Shown here piece after piece: positions 36,293-45,812 of a stretch of 64,000 nt of DNA. Origin of the DNA: Actinophytocola oryzae (GTDB taxonomy: Bacteria; Actinomycetota; Actinomycetes; Mycobacteriales; Pseudonocardiaceae); NCBI RefSeq assembly GCF_004364325.1, contig NZ_SOCP01000003.1, forward strand, positions 620,001 to 684,000, written 5' to 3'. Each line of letters opens with the position of its first letter. Positions within the stretch are counted from its first letter, which is position 1. The position numbers were made by a program, and so were the translations under genes. The notes under the pieces were generated by a model, which saw nothing but the letters and a program-made list of their open reading frames with translations, searched no databases and was not told where the DNA came from.

Positions 36293-38620
36293 ATGACCGA
36301 CCTGAAGGCGGGCGCCGCCCGGTACGCGGGCGCGCGGGTCCACCGGGTCGAGGATCCTCGGTTGCTGACCGGCCACGGGACCTTCGTGGACGATGTCGTG
36401 CGCCCCGGCATGCTGCATGCCTGTTTCGTCCGCAGCCCCGTCGCCCGTGCCCGCATCACGGCGGTCGACGCGAGCGAGGCGCTCGCGCTCGACGGGGTCC
36501 ACGCCGTCTTCTTCGCCGAGGACCTCAACCCCGACGTGCGTGAGTCGTGGTACACGCTGCTCGGCCGCGACGTGCCGGACACGCCGCGCCCGGCACTCGC
36601 CGACGGCGAGGTGCGCTTCGCCGGGGACCCGGTGGCGCTGGTGGTCGCCCGGGACCGGTACGTCGCGGAGGACGCGGCCGACCTGGTCGAGATCGACTAC
36701 GAGGCCCTGCCGCCCGTGGTCGACTACGCGACGGCCGGGGAGTCGGCCGAGTCGGTGCACCCCGAACACCCCGGCAACGTCGCCGGGGCACTCGACGGGC
36801 GTCCTGCCGAGGAGCTGGCGCCGGTGTTCGACGGTGCGGCGCACGTGGTGGCGGCGACGATCCACCAGCAGGCGTACGTGCCGGTGCCGATGGAGACCCG
36901 GGGGCTCGTCGCGGAGTGGTCGGCGGCCGACGGCGAGCTGACGATCTGGGCGTCGACCCAGGCGCCCCACGAGGTCCGCCTGTTCTGCTCGCGCCTGCTC
37001 GGGCTGCCAGAGCACAAGGTGCGGGTGATCATGCGGGACACCGGCGGCGGCTTCGGGCAGAAGGTCATCCCGATGCGCGAGGACATGTGCCTCCTGCTGG
37101 CCGCACGCAAGCTGCCCGCCGCGGTGAAGTGGATCGAGGACCGCCGCGAGAACCTGTTGTCCGCCGGGCAGGCGCGCCACGAGCACGGCCACGCCAGGAT
37201 GGCCTTCGACGACGACGGGCGGATCCTGGCCGCGGCGCTCGACTACGTCCAGGACGCCGGCGCCTACCCGTCGCCATCGCCGCTGTTCTCCGCCGCGGCC
37301 GTCGGGATGCTGTTCCCCGGCCCGTATCGGATCCCCCAGTCCACGTTCTCGGTGCGGTCGATGTTCTCCAACACCACCGGCCGCACCGCCTACCGGGGGC
37401 CGTGGCAGTTCGAGTCGGTGGCACGCGAGGTGTTGCTCGACCGGGCGGCCCGGCAGCTGGGCGTGGACCCCGTGGAGCTGCGCAGGCGGAACCTGTTGCG
37501 CCACGACGAGATGCCGTTCGTCAACCCCAACGGGATGCCCTACAGCGACATGACCCCGCTCGAGACCTTCGAGCACGCGCTGGAGATCCTCGACTACCCG
37601 GCCTTCCGGAAGGAACAAGAACAGGGCCGCGCCCAGGGCCGGTACCTGGGCGTCGGGACGTGCAGCTACGTCGAGCCGACGGCCAGTGCCCTGGGACCGC
37701 ACGCCACCGAGGGCGCGACGATCCGCATCGAGCCGTCCGGCACGGTCAACGTCTACGTCTCCGGCGGCTCGACCGGCAACAGCCTGGAGACGACCACGGT
37801 GCAGCTCACCGCGGACGCACTCGGCGTCGACATCGCCGACGTCAACACCATCCAGGGCGACACCGCCGTCACACCCTTCGGTGGGGGCACCGGGGGCAGC
37901 CGGTCGGGCTCGATGATCGCCGGTGCGATCGCGGAGACGGCCACCACGCTGCGGGACCGCGTCATCGCGATCGCCGCCCACCGCCTGGAGGCGGCGGTCG
38001 ACGACATCGAGCTGGCGGCGAGCCGTGCCACCGTTCGTGGCGTGCCCGAGAGCGGGATCTCGCTGGCGGACATCGCGGCCCTCGCCTACTTCCAGGTCGA
38101 CGCCCTCCCGCCCGGTGTGCCCGCCGGGCTGGAGGCCAGCGCCCGCTACCGCGCCCAGGCGCCGATGATCTGGACCAACGCCACCCACGTCAGCACCTGC
38201 GAGGTGGACGTCGTGACCGGCCATGTGCGGCTGCTGCGGCACATCGTCAGCGAGGACTGCGGGCCCATGATCAACCCCAACGTCGTGGAGGGACAGATCG
38301 CCGGGGGCACCGTGCAGGGCATCGGCGGCGCACTGCTGGAGCACCTCGCCTACGACGAGGACGGCAACCCTGTGTCCACCACCTTCATGGACTACCTGCT
38401 GCCCACGAGCGCCGAGGTGCCCGACATCGAGTACGGGCACGTCGAGTCGCCGGGACCGGGGCCGGGTGGCTACAAGGGCGTCGGCGAGGGCGGCGCGATC
38501 GGCGCTCCCCCGGCGGTGGTCAACGCCGTCGCCGACGCGCTCGCACCGTTCGGCGTCGAGATCGGCAGGCTGCCGCTCACCCCGGCCACCATCGTCGCGC
38601 TCATCGAGGAGGCGCGGTGA
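36293..38620 (+). CDS. molybdenum hydroxylase large subunit (CoxL/xanthine-dehydrogenase family)
   Basis: 775 aa from ATG 36293. Aldehyde-oxidase/xanthine-dehydrogenase fold: RVEDPRLLTGHGTFVDD, DPVALVVA, GGGFGQK, the substrate-loop TAYRGPWQFE and the C-terminal catalytic-Glu motif YKGVGEGGAIGAPP. The active-site loop is AYRGPW, neither the AYxCSFR of form I CO dehydrogenase nor AYRGAGR of form II, so CO oxidation should not be assumed. It binds molybdopterin-cytosine-dinucleotide and oxidises an aldehyde or aromatic heterocycle. It overlaps the next gene as GTGA. No maturation genes are nearby. Confidence 0.9.
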   Translation: MTDLKAGAARYAGARVHRVEDPRLLTGHGTFVDDVVRPGMLHACFVRSPVARARITAVDASEALALDGVHAVFFAEDLNPDVRESWYTLLGRDVPDTPRPALADGEVRFAGDPVALVVARDRYVAEDAADLVEIDYEALPPVVDYATAGESAESVHPEHPGNVAGALDGRPAEELAPVFDGAAHVVAATIHQQAYVPVPMETRGLVAEWSAADGELTIWASTQAPHEVRLFCSRLLGLPEHKVRVIMRDTGGGFGQKVIPMREDMCLLLAARKLPAAVKWIEDRRENLLSAGQARHEHGHARMAFDDDGRILAAALDYVQDAGAYPSPSPLFSAAAVGMLFPGPYRIPQSTFSVRSMFSNTTGRTAYRGPWQFESVAREVLLDRAARQLGVDPVELRRRNLLRHDEMPFVNPNGMPYSDMTPLETFEHALEILDYPAFRKEQEQGRAQGRYLGVGTCSYVEPTASALGPHATEGATIRIEPSGTVNVYVSGGSTGNSLETTTVQLTADALGVDIADVNTIQGDTAVTPFGGGTGGSRSGSMIAGAIAETATTLRDRVIAIAAHRLEAAVDDIELAASRATVRGVPESGISLADIAALAYFQVDALPPGVPAGLEASARYRAQAPMIWTNATHVSTCEVDVVTGHVRLLRHIVSEDCGPMINPNVVEGQIAGGTVQGIGGALLEHLAYDEDGNPVSTTFMDYLLPTSAEVPDIEYGHVESPGPGPGGYKGVGEGGAIGAPPAVVNAVADALAPFGVEIGRLPLTPATIVALIEEAR

Positions 38621-39492
38621 AACCGGCGGCGTTCGACTACCACGCACCGACCGGCCTCACGGAAGCCGTGTCGCTGCTGGCGGAGCTGGGGGACGACGCG
38701 AAGGTCATCGCGGGCGGACAGAGCCTGATGCCGTTGCTCGCGCTGCGACTCGCGTTCGTCGAGCACCTCGTCGACCTGCACCGCGTCGAGGAGATGCGTG
38801 GCATCGACCGGCGAGCCGACTCGGTGTGGATCGGGGCCGGGACCACCCAGGCCACGATCGAGCGGTCGGCCGACATCGCCGAGGCCGTGCCGCTGCTCGC
38901 CAGGGCCACTCCCCTCATCGGCTACTTCCAGGTCCGCAACCGCGGCACCATCGGTGGCTCGCTCGCCCACGCGGACGCGGCCGCCGAGTACCCCGCGGTG
39001 GCACTGACCCTCGACGCCGAGGTCGAGGCGGCGTCCCCGAGTGGGCGGCGCACCATTCCCGCCGCCGAGTTCTTCACCGGCGTGTGGAGCACCGACCTCG
39101 CCGAGGACGAGATCCTCACCGGCGTCACCTTTCCCTTGTGGCGCGGGCGATCCGGGTTCGCGGTCGAGGAGTTCGCCAGCCGCCACCGGGACTTCGCCTT
39201 CGCGGGCGCCACCGTGGCCGTCGAGCTGGACGGCGACGACCGGGTGCGCCGGTGCGCCATCGGGTTGCTGGGCCTCGGCCCGACCGCATTGCGGGCACGG
39301 GCCGAGGAGGCCGAGCTGACCGGGCGGCACGTCACCGAGATCACCGCCGAGGATGTCGGCCAGGCCGCCGTGTCCGGTCTGGACTCCGTGCCGTCGGACC
39401 ACAACGTGCCCGCCGAGTACCGCAAGCGCGTCGGCGCGGCGGTGGTCGCCCGCGCCTGGCACCGAGCCATCCAGGAGGCGAGCGATGCCTGA
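38617..39492 (+). CDS. molybdenum hydroxylase FAD subunit (CoxM-like)
   Basis: 291 aa from GTG 38617. FAD_binding_5 domain: FDYHAPTGLTEAVSLLAEL, AGGQSLMPLLALRLA, and the second flavin motif RNRGTIGGSLAHADAAAEYP, then a CO-dehydrogenase flavoprotein C-terminal domain (FAGATVAVELD, GLLGLGPTALRA). It passes electrons from the iron-sulfur subunit to an acceptor. Medium subunit of the L-M-S complex, overlapping CoxL and CoxS genes by 4 and 8 nt. Confidence 0.9.
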   Translation: MKPAAFDYHAPTGLTEAVSLLAELGDDAKVIAGGQSLMPLLALRLAFVEHLVDLHRVEEMRGIDRRADSVWIGAGTTQATIERSADIAEAVPLLARATPLIGYFQVRNRGTIGGSLAHADAAAEYPAVALTLDAEVEAASPSGRRTIPAAEFFTGVWSTDLAEDEILTGVTFPLWRGRSGFAVEEFASRHRDFAFAGATVAVELDGDDRVRRCAIGLLGLGPTALRARAEEAELTGRHVTEITAEDVGQAAVSGLDSVPSDHNVPAEYRKRVGAAVVARAWHRAIQEASDA

Positions 39493-39979
39493 GGTCGGAG
39501 TCCGTGTCGACGTCGAGGTGACGGTCAACGGCGTCGTGCGGCGGGCACGGGTCGAACCACGGCTGACTCTGGCCGACTTCCTGCGCACGCACTGCCAGCT
39601 GACCGGCACCCACCTCGGGTGCGAGCACGGTGTCTGCGGCGCCTGCACCGTGCTGGTCGACGGTGACGCCGTGCGCTCCTGCCTCGTGCTGGCCGTCCAG
39701 GCCGACGGCGGCGAGGTCACCACCGTCGAGGGGATGGCGTCTCCCGACGGAGAGCTTTCCCCGGTGCAGCAGGCATTCCGGGACAACCACGCACTGCAGT
39801 GCGGGTTCTGCACACCCGGGTTCGTCGTCTCGATGACGGCGTTCCTGCGGGACAACCCCGATCCCACCGACGAGGAGATCCGGGACGGACTCTCCGGCAC
39901 CCTGTGCCGGTGCACCGGCTACCAGGGCATCCTCAAGGCCGTCCGCGCGGTGGCGGACGCGAACCGCGAACGCCGGTGA
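39485..39979 (+). CDS. molybdenum hydroxylase [2Fe-2S] subunit (CoxS-like)
   Basis: 164 aa from ATG 39485. Plant-type ferredoxin cluster GCEHGVCGACTVLVDG with a fourth Cys in RSC, and the second helical cluster domain with CGFCTPGFVV and LCRCTGYQGIL. It wires the molybdenum centre to FAD. It completes the heterotrimer and ends just before the convergent mce operon. Confidence 0.95.
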   Translation: MPEVGVRVDVEVTVNGVVRRARVEPRLTLADFLRTHCQLTGTHLGCEHGVCGACTVLVDGDAVRSCLVLAVQADGGEVTTVEGMASPDGELSPVQQAFRDNHALQCGFCTPGFVVSMTAFLRDNPDPTDEEIRDGLSGTLCRCTGYQGILKAVRAVADANRERR

Positions 39980-39994
39980 CCGGACGGGCCGACG

Positions 39995-40540
39995 TCACGG
40001 GGCGCCTGCCGACGTCGGCGTCAGCTCGCTGATCAGCCACTGACCGGCGACCTTCGTCATCGTCACGCGGGCGGTGCTCGACGTCGTGCGCGGCTGCGGC
40101 GCGGTCTTGCCGGCGGTCCGCTGGTCGATGAACACGACGACGACCACCGTGTCGGGGGTCGCGCTCACCGCGGCGGCCCGGCTCACGACGGCCACCGACG
40201 ACGTGCCCTCCTTGCGCACGGCAGGCGCGATCGCCCGGCGCGCGAACGGCACGTAGTACTCGGCGAACGCCCCGGCCGTGTACTCGCGGGCGCGTTCGAT
40301 GTCGTCGTCGATCGTGTCGGCGCTGTAGGTCAGGATCCGCGCGACCCGTTGGCGGGCCTGGGCCACGGCGTCGAAGCGGGCGTCGGTGATCGCCTCCGCG
40401 CGCCGTGCGGCGAGGACCAGCACGACCGCGGTCGCGGCCGCGGCGACGGTCAGGGCCGCCAGCAGCAGGGCGGCGACCACCCGCCCGCGTCTCGAGACCG
40501 GGAGGGCGATCCGCGGCCTGGGCAGCCGGAGGCGTGTCAC
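39995..40540 (-). CDS. Mce-associated membrane protein (last gene of mce operon)
   Basis: 181 aa, GTG 40540 overlapping the preceding stop as GTGA. One N-terminal transmembrane helix (VVAALLLAALTVAAAATAVVLVLAA) and an extracytoplasmic NTF2-like domain ending KVAGQWLISELTPTS, the standard Mas ending where a Trp-Leu pair closes the fold. Mas proteins stabilise or assist Mce lipid importers, as shown for OmamA/LucA-like proteins in mycobacteria. It is the fourth and last of this set. Confidence 0.8.
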   Translation of the reverse strand: MTRLRLPRPRIALPVSRRGRVVAALLLAALTVAAAATAVVLVLAARRAEAITDARFDAVAQARQRVARILTYSADTIDDDIERAREYTAGAFAEYYVPFARRAIAPAVRKEGTSSVAVVSRAAAVSATPDTVVVVVFIDQRTAGKTAPQPRTTSSTARVTMTKVAGQWLISELTPTSAGAP

Positions 40541-41148
40541 GCGACCACGTCGTTCGACTGGACGAGCCACTGGTCGCCCTGGCGCACCAGACCGATCGCC
40601 ACCCGGTAGTACCGCGTCTGCGGTTGCCGGATCTCGGTGTTGGTCAGCCGTGTCGTGATGGCGAACAGCACGGTGGCCGTGTTCTCGTCGTCGCGCTCGA
40701 TGCCGGCCGCCGTGACGGTGCAGGTCGACCGGACCTTGCCCTCGGACAGGAGGTATCCCAGCCCCTTGGCACCGTCGACCAGCCCCTTCCGGTAGTTGCC
40801 CGTGCTCGCCGCGATGATCCTGGAGACCTGCCGGGGAAAGGACTGGTAGTCGAGCGAGTACGACAGCTCGGCCACCTCGCGGGCCACGGACATGATCGCG
40901 TCCCGGCGATCGTCGGTGGCGCGGTAGTCGAGCACCGACCGCAGGTGGAGCGCCCCCGTGACCAGTGCGGCCACCAGGATCACGACGAGGACGAGCACCG
41001 TGCCGAGCCAGCGTCTGGGTGGACGCGGGGGCTCGTCCTCGTCGTCGACGTCCTCTGTGGGCTCCTCCTCGGTGGGCTCGTCCGCCGTGGACTCCCCAGC
41101 TTCGGCCATGTGCTCGTCCTCGTCGACGGCCGGATCGCCAGTTCCCAT
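40537..41148 (-). CDS. Mce-associated membrane protein
   Basis: 203 aa. A long acidic cytoplasmic leader (EEEPTEDVDDEDEPPRPPRRW), one transmembrane helix (LGTVLVLVVILVAALVTGAL), then an NTF2-like domain ending GDQWLVQSNDVVA. It is longer at the N terminus than the neighbouring Mas genes. Co-transcribed by overlap with the following gene. Confidence 0.8.
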   Translation of the reverse strand: MGTGDPAVDEDEHMAEAGESTADEPTEEEPTEDVDDEDEPPRPPRRWLGTVLVLVVILVAALVTGALHLRSVLDYRATDDRRDAIMSVAREVAELSYSLDYQSFPRQVSRIIAASTGNYRKGLVDGAKGLGYLLSEGKVRSTCTVTAAGIERDDENTATVLFAITTRLTNTEIRQPQTRYYRVAIGLVRQGDQWLVQSNDVVA

Positions 41149-41169
41149 CAGGGTTCCTTCCCTCGTCGG

Positions 41170-41661
41170 TCAGAGTGGTTCGAACCCCGCGAGCAGCCAC
41201 CTGTCCTCGACGCGTGCCGCCGTGACCCGCGCGACGCGGCTGTCGACGCGGGGCGCGGACAGGTTCTTCCCGGTGGTGGTCTGGTTGACGAAGACGAGGA
41301 CCACCACCCGGTCCGGCTGGGCGTCGGCCACACCTGCCGCGCGCACCACGGTCGTCGTGGTCGCCTGCATCTCCACGACCGCGGGCTTGAGGGTCTCCGT
41401 CAGCGCGTTCTGCGCCCAGTACTCCCCCGTCGTGACCGACTTCGCGCGGACGACGTCCGCGTCGATCGTGCGGTAGTCGAAGTCGAGCAGCTTCGGCGTG
41501 AGGTCGAGAACCGCCGCGACCGCGTCCCGGGCCGCCTGTTCCGTCCGCACGGTGTCCAATGTGGACACACCGAGCACACCCACCCCGCCCGCGGCGCCCA
41601 CCGCGAGCACGGCGACGACACCGGCCAGCACGGCTCGCGCTCGTCCCGTCGGCAACGCCAT
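41170..41661 (-). CDS. Mce-associated membrane protein
   Basis: 163 aa, ATG 41661. Short N terminus, a transmembrane helix (AVLAGVVAVLAVGAAGGVGV) and NTF2-like domain with LLDFDYRTIDADVVRAKSVT and ending EDRWLLAGFEPL. It sits between the displaced yrbEA and the other two downstream Mas genes. Confidence 0.8.
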   Translation of the reverse strand: MALPTGRARAVLAGVVAVLAVGAAGGVGVLGVSTLDTVRTEQAARDAVAAVLDLTPKLLDFDYRTIDADVVRAKSVTTGEYWAQNALTETLKPAVVEMQATTTTVVRAAGVADAQPDRVVVLVFVNQTTTGKNLSAPRVDSRVARVTAARVEDRWLLAGFEPL

Positions 41662-41679
41662 CGCACCACACCTCCTGCC

Positions 41680-42453
41680 TCAGAACGCGCTTCCACCGAG
41701 GAACTGCATGTAGATCAGGGTGATGAGGGTGTTGACCACGAAGAGGATGACCACCACGAGCACCACGGTCTCGTTGACCGCCTCGCCGACGCCCTTGGGC
41801 CCGGAGCTGACGGTCAGGCCCCGGTAGCAGCCGACCAGCCCGGCCGCCATGCCGAAGACGATCACCTTGACGATCGCGACGAGCACGTCGGGCAACCCGA
41901 CCAGGAGCGTGAGGTTGGCGACGAACTGGCCGGGGCTCGCGCCCTGCACCGCGACCGAGAACACGTACCCGGTGCTGATGCCCACGACGGAGACCACCGC
42001 GTTGAGGCCGATCGCGACGACGGTCGCCGCGAGCACCCTCGGCACCACCAGGCGGTGGACCGGGTCGACGCCGAGCACCTCCATCGCGTCGATCTCCTCC
42101 CGGATCGTGCGCGACGCCAGGTCGGCGCAGATCGCCGTCGAGCCGGCGCCCGCGAGGACGAGGACGCTCGCCATCGACCCGATCTCCCTGATCACCGCCA
42201 GTGCGGTCCCAGCGCCGGAGAGGTCGATGGCGCCGATCTGGGCGAGGAGCTGGTTGACGAAGAAGATCGTCACGCCGAGGAACGGTACGGCGAGGAACAC
42301 GCACGGCAGGATCGTGACGCGGGCGAGGAACACCGTCTGTTCCAGGAACTCCCGTGCCTGGAACGGCCGCCGGAACATCGCGCGGAGGGTGTCCAGGCTC
42401 ATCGCGAAGAAGCCGCCGACCGGCCTTAGCATCGCCACGGGGTTCAGCGCCAC
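41680..42453 (-). CDS. yrbEA: YrbEA-type Mce ABC permease, displaced to operon end
   Basis: 257 aa, MlaE/YrbE permease with five to six transmembrane helices. It follows the A-type pattern of mycobacterial YrbE4A: VGGFFAMSLDTLRAMFRRPFQ split before REFLEQ, ADLASRTIREEIDAMEVLGVDP, GLVGCYRGLTVSSGPKGVGEAVNETVV. It forms the membrane channel with YrbEB for lipid import powered by an MceG ATPase encoded elsewhere. Normally this is the first gene of an mce operon, but here it lies behind mceF and one Mas gene. Confidence 0.9.
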   Translation of the reverse strand: MALNPVAMLRPVGGFFAMSLDTLRAMFRRPFQAREFLEQTVFLARVTILPCVFLAVPFLGVTIFFVNQLLAQIGAIDLSGAGTALAVIREIGSMASVLVLAGAGSTAICADLASRTIREEIDAMEVLGVDPVHRLVVPRVLAATVVAIGLNAVVSVVGISTGYVFSVAVQGASPGQFVANLTLLVGLPDVLVAIVKVIVFGMAAGLVGCYRGLTVSSGPKGVGEAVNETVVLVVVILFVVNTLITLIYMQFLGGSAF

Positions 42454-42466
42454 CTCGGTGCCTCCC

Positions 42467-43060
42467 TCACGCGACGAACTTCAGGTCGGAGACGAGCCAC
42501 CGGTCGTTGTGGTGCTCCAGGATCATCAGCACCCGGTACACCGCCGGGTAGCCCTGCGGGGAGTCGGTGTTGGCGATGACCGCGTTCGCCGCCACGAGCA
42601 CGGTGGCCCTGCCGTCGTCGGCACTCTGGATGGCCGAGGCGCTGATCGTCGCCTTCGTCCGCACCTGCCCTGCGCGGACCGCCTCGACGAACTGGTCGGC
42701 GTTCTGCGCGAACTGCTCCCGCCAATCGCCGGTGGAGGCGAAGAGCACCTGGTTGAGCGAGCCCTGCACGCCCTCCGGGTTCAGAGTCAGGAGTGTGAGT
42801 ACCGCGTCGCGTGCGGCCAGCGTGATGGCGGCGTCGCGTTGCCGGTGGTCGTACTCCGCCCGCACCCACCAGAGCACACCGCCGCCGGCGACCAGCAGCA
42901 CCAACGCCACGAGGGAGACGACGACCACACGGCCGAGCCCACCCGCGTGCCGTTCGTGCCACCGCGGCCGCTCCTCCGGCTCCGCCGCCGCGTCCTCGGC
43001 TTCCACGGCGTCGGTGGCCTCGGTGGTGTCGACGGCGCTTTCCGTGCTCTCGTCGGACAT
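42467..43060 (-). CDS. Mce-associated membrane protein (first Mas)
   Basis: 197 aa from ATG 43060. Acidic N terminus (SDESTESAVDTTEATDAVEA), a transmembrane helix (VVVVSLVALVLLVAGGGVLW) and the Mas domain with VLFASTGDWREQFAQNADQF and ending NDRWLVSDLKFVA. It directly follows mceF and precedes the relocated yrbEA by 13 bp. Confidence 0.8.
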   Translation of the reverse strand: MSDESTESAVDTTEATDAVEAEDAAAEPEERPRWHERHAGGLGRVVVVSLVALVLLVAGGGVLWWVRAEYDHRQRDAAITLAARDAVLTLLTLNPEGVQGSLNQVLFASTGDWREQFAQNADQFVEAVRAGQVRTKATISASAIQSADDGRATVLVAANAVIANTDSPQGYPAVYRVLMILEHHNDRWLVSDLKFVA

Positions 43061-43101
43061 GCGATGCTCGGCCTCCTCGGCAGTCGTGTCCCCGGCCGTG
43101 C

Positions 43102-44619
43102 TCACGACCCGGTCGGCGCCAGCATCGGCGCGAGCAGGAACTGCTCCAGCCCGCTCACCGGTCCGTTCGCCGTGCTGACCTCGGGCAGTGGCAGGCCGGC
43201 ACCGTTGAGGAACGTCTTGCCGTCGGTCGAGAACAGCCCGTTGGGCCCCTGGTGCGACGTGTTCCCGGCGCCGTTGATCGCGGGCGGCGGCGCGGTCGGC
43301 CGTGGTCCGGGGAACCGGGCGTCCCCGATGAACGCCTCGTTCTCGGCCCGGGTCTTCGGGTTCCGCGCGGCCACCTCGAGCATGTGCCTGATGCCGGCGT
43401 CGTAGGCGGCGTCGGCCTCGGCCACGGGCTGGAACTGCCAGCCGCACGCCGCGGCGGTCGCACCGGTGCTGCCCGGCCCGGTGGGGCTGCCGGGAGGACA
43501 CGGCGCGTTGCGGAAGCCGCGGACCGCGATCGGCGAGTCCTTCGGCTCCTTGCAGTAGGCGTCCCTCGGCGGTGGGCGCGAGTTCGACAGGTCCGACGGC
43601 GGCACCCGGTCCGGGTCGTACCCGGTGACGCACGGCGGCGGATTGTTGAACGTCAGCTTGAACCCCAATGCCGAGTACAGCGGGGGGTTCTGGCCGGAGT
43701 CCTGGATGCCCCACGCCGTGGAGCCGGTCAGCGAGGCGACCGCCGCCGGGAACACGACGATGCTGTGCCGGATGTTCGGCAGGTAGACGTTCAGCACCTG
43801 ACCGGTGGAGATCAGGTCCGTGAGCAGCTGGGGCAGCGTCGGGCTCACCTGGGTCAGCAGCGCGTCGAACTCGTCGACCATCGGCCGGGTCCCCTCGATG
43901 GCGCCGCGGATGCTCGGCTCCACCGACCGCAGCGTGCCGGTGACCGCGGCGAGGTCGCCGGTGGCGGCCCGGATGTCCGGCCCGAGCCGCTGTTGCGTGG
44001 CGAGGACGGGCACCAGGTCCTGCAGCAGCCGGAGGGTGGGGTCGAGGTTGGCGTTCGCGAGGTCCTGCAGCCGGGTGGCCGCACGGAGGAAGGCGGCGAG
44101 GTCCTCGCCCGTGCCGCGAAACGCGCGGTAGACCTCGTCGACGGTGGAGTGCAGGTCGTCGAGTGGCAGGGTCGCGGCGAGCTGGTGAACCGAGAAGAGC
44201 AGGTCGCCGACCGGCGTCGGGAAGGACACCTGGGAGGCCGGGAGGACCTGGCCGTCACGCAGTGGCGCCGACGCCGACCGGGGCTGGAAGTCGACGTACT
44301 GCTCGCCGATGGCGGAGGTGCTGCGGATCGCGACCGCGGAGTCGGCCGGGATCGACACTCCGTCGTCGATCCCGAGCACCACGCGGACACCGGCCCGGTC
44401 CAGGTCGAGGCGGTCGACCCTGCCGACCTGGATACCGCGCAGGGTGACGAGGGCGTTCTCGTACAGGGCGCCGGCCCGGGGCAGGTCGAGGGTGACCGCG
44501 TAGGTGCCGACGCCCAGCAGGCGCGGGAGCCGCAGGTAGTGCACGGCGGCGTAGGTCACGCCGACCACGGTGACGATGACGAACGCGACGAGCTGGCCCC
44601 GGATCATCCTGGTCAGCAT
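43102..44619 (-). CDS. mceF: MCE family protein, MceF position
   Basis: 505 aa. N-terminal transmembrane anchor (VAFVIVTVVGVTYAAVHYL), Mce/MlaD domain (about residues 38-115, GALYENALVTLRGIQVGRV; STSAIGEQYVDF), a long helical region, and a Pro/Cys-rich tail (about 330-505) containing NPPPCVTGYDP, YCKEP and APCPPG. The Cys-rich tail and sixth position mark it as MceF. It builds the tip or lower part of the periplasmic lipid-conducting tube. Confidence 0.85.
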   Translation of the reverse strand: MLTRMIRGQLVAFVIVTVVGVTYAAVHYLRLPRLLGVGTYAVTLDLPRAGALYENALVTLRGIQVGRVDRLDLDRAGVRVVLGIDDGVSIPADSAVAIRSTSAIGEQYVDFQPRSASAPLRDGQVLPASQVSFPTPVGDLLFSVHQLAATLPLDDLHSTVDEVYRAFRGTGEDLAAFLRAATRLQDLANANLDPTLRLLQDLVPVLATQQRLGPDIRAATGDLAAVTGTLRSVEPSIRGAIEGTRPMVDEFDALLTQVSPTLPQLLTDLISTGQVLNVYLPNIRHSIVVFPAAVASLTGSTAWGIQDSGQNPPLYSALGFKLTFNNPPPCVTGYDPDRVPPSDLSNSRPPPRDAYCKEPKDSPIAVRGFRNAPCPPGSPTGPGSTGATAAACGWQFQPVAEADAAYDAGIRHMLEVAARNPKTRAENEAFIGDARFPGPRPTAPPPAINGAGNTSHQGPNGLFSTDGKTFLNGAGLPLPEVSTANGPVSGLEQFLLAPMLAPTGS

Positions 44620-45812
44620 CAGTGGCCGCCCGGGATCAGCGTGTCGAGCAAGCCTCCGAGGATGCCGCCGAGCAGCCCGCCGCCCTGGGGCGCGGGGGGC
44701 ACCGGTGGCGGGGCCTGAACGGGCGGAACCGGGAGGAGGTCCGCGAGGCCGCCGGTGATCGGGTTCGAGTCGACGAGCCCGCCGGCGAGCGAGGACCCGC
44801 CGAGCAGCGGCACGCCGGCGATGGTGAAGCCGCGCAACAGGTTCTGGCTGAGCGTCTGCAGGTCCAGGTCGACGGTGATGTAGAGGTTGCCGTAGTCGCC
44901 GTTGACCACGGCGGGGAACGCGCTGTTGGTGGCGAAGGGGAACGTGGGCAGGATTCCCATGGAGCCCGTGAGGTCCTTGCCCGACGCGGCGAGACTGCCC
45001 AGCACCGGTTGCAGTGCCTGGAGGTTCGCGCGCAGGTCGTCCTGGCTCGCGGTGATCACCTGGGTGGCGACGGCGCCGAAGGCCGAGACCGCGTCGAGTG
45101 CCTGGACCAGGGTCGTGCGTTGCCGTTCGAGCACGGCGAGTCCCGGTGGGATCGCGCGCAGCGCCTCGTCGACGACCGGGATCTGCTCGGCCAGCGCGGC
45201 GCTCAGCCGGTCGACGTTCGCCAGTGCCGCGACGACGTCGCCCTTGTGCGCGTCGAGGGTGGCGGCCAGCGTGCCGACGTTGTCGATGAGGTCGCGGACC
45301 TCGCCGGTGCGCCCCACGAGGACGTCGTCGAGCTCGGCGGTGATCGTCTTCAGCTGCGCGAGGCCGCCGTGGTTGAGGAACGCGGACAGCGCGGCGAGCA
45401 GTTCCTCGGTCTCGGGGTAACGCCCGGTGCGGCTGAGTGGGATGTCGTCACCGGCACGCAGCCGCCCCACCGCCCCGCGGGCGGGGGGCGCCAGTTCCAG
45501 GTACGTGGCCCCCAGCAGGCTCTTCTGCCCGATCCTCGCCTCGGCGTTGGCCGGCAGGGTGACCGACCGCGCGAGGCTGACGGTGAGCGCGGCGGTCCAG
45601 TCGTCGAACGCGACCCCGGTGACCGTGCCGACCGTGATGTCGTCGACCTTCACCTCGGCGTTGGGCACGAGGTTGGCGAGGTCCACCAGGTGCACGGTGA
45701 TCTGGTAGCCGTCCTCGCCGACGCCGCTGCGGAACGGCAACGGGAGCCCGTCGCACCCGGCGAGCAGTGCCGCGGCGGCCAACGCGGCGGCGAGCCGCGA
45801 CGGCCGCCTCAT
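44619..45812 (-). CDS. mceE: MCE family lipoprotein, MceE position
   Basis: 397 aa from ATG 45812 (ATGA overlap with mceD). Lipoprotein signal with lipobox LLAGC, Mce domain (about 38-115: LVPNAEVKVDDITVGTVTGV; LLGATYLEL), long coiled-coil helices and a Gly/Pro-rich C terminus. MceE is the lipoprotein of every mce operon, which confirms the gene order. Confidence 0.9.
   Translation of the reverse strand: MRRPSRLAAALAAAALLAGCDGLPLPFRSGVGEDGYQITVHLVDLANLVPNAEVKVDDITVGTVTGVAFDDWTAALTVSLARSVTLPANAEARIGQKSLLGATYLELAPPARGAVGRLRAGDDIPLSRTGRYPETEELLAALSAFLNHGGLAQLKTITAELDDVLVGRTGEVRDLIDNVGTLAATLDAHKGDVVAALANVDRLSAALAEQIPVVDEALRAIPPGLAVLERQRTTLVQALDAVSAFGAVATQVITASQDDLRANLQALQPVLGSLAASGKDLTGSMGILPTFPFATNSAFPAVVNGDYGNLYITVDLDLQTLSQNLLRGFTIAGVPLLGGSSLAGGLVDSNPITGGLADLLPVPPVQAPPPVPPAPQGGGLLGGILGGLLDTLIPGGH

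Noticed and set aside
36185..38647. 820-codon minus-strand frame opposite CoxL-type gene
   Set aside because: Antisense shadow; the plus strand has complete molybdenum hydroxylase motifs.
36293..39979. Aerobic carbon monoxide dehydrogenase
   Set aside because: Large subunit lacks the form I AYxCSFR and form II AYRGAGR active-site loops.
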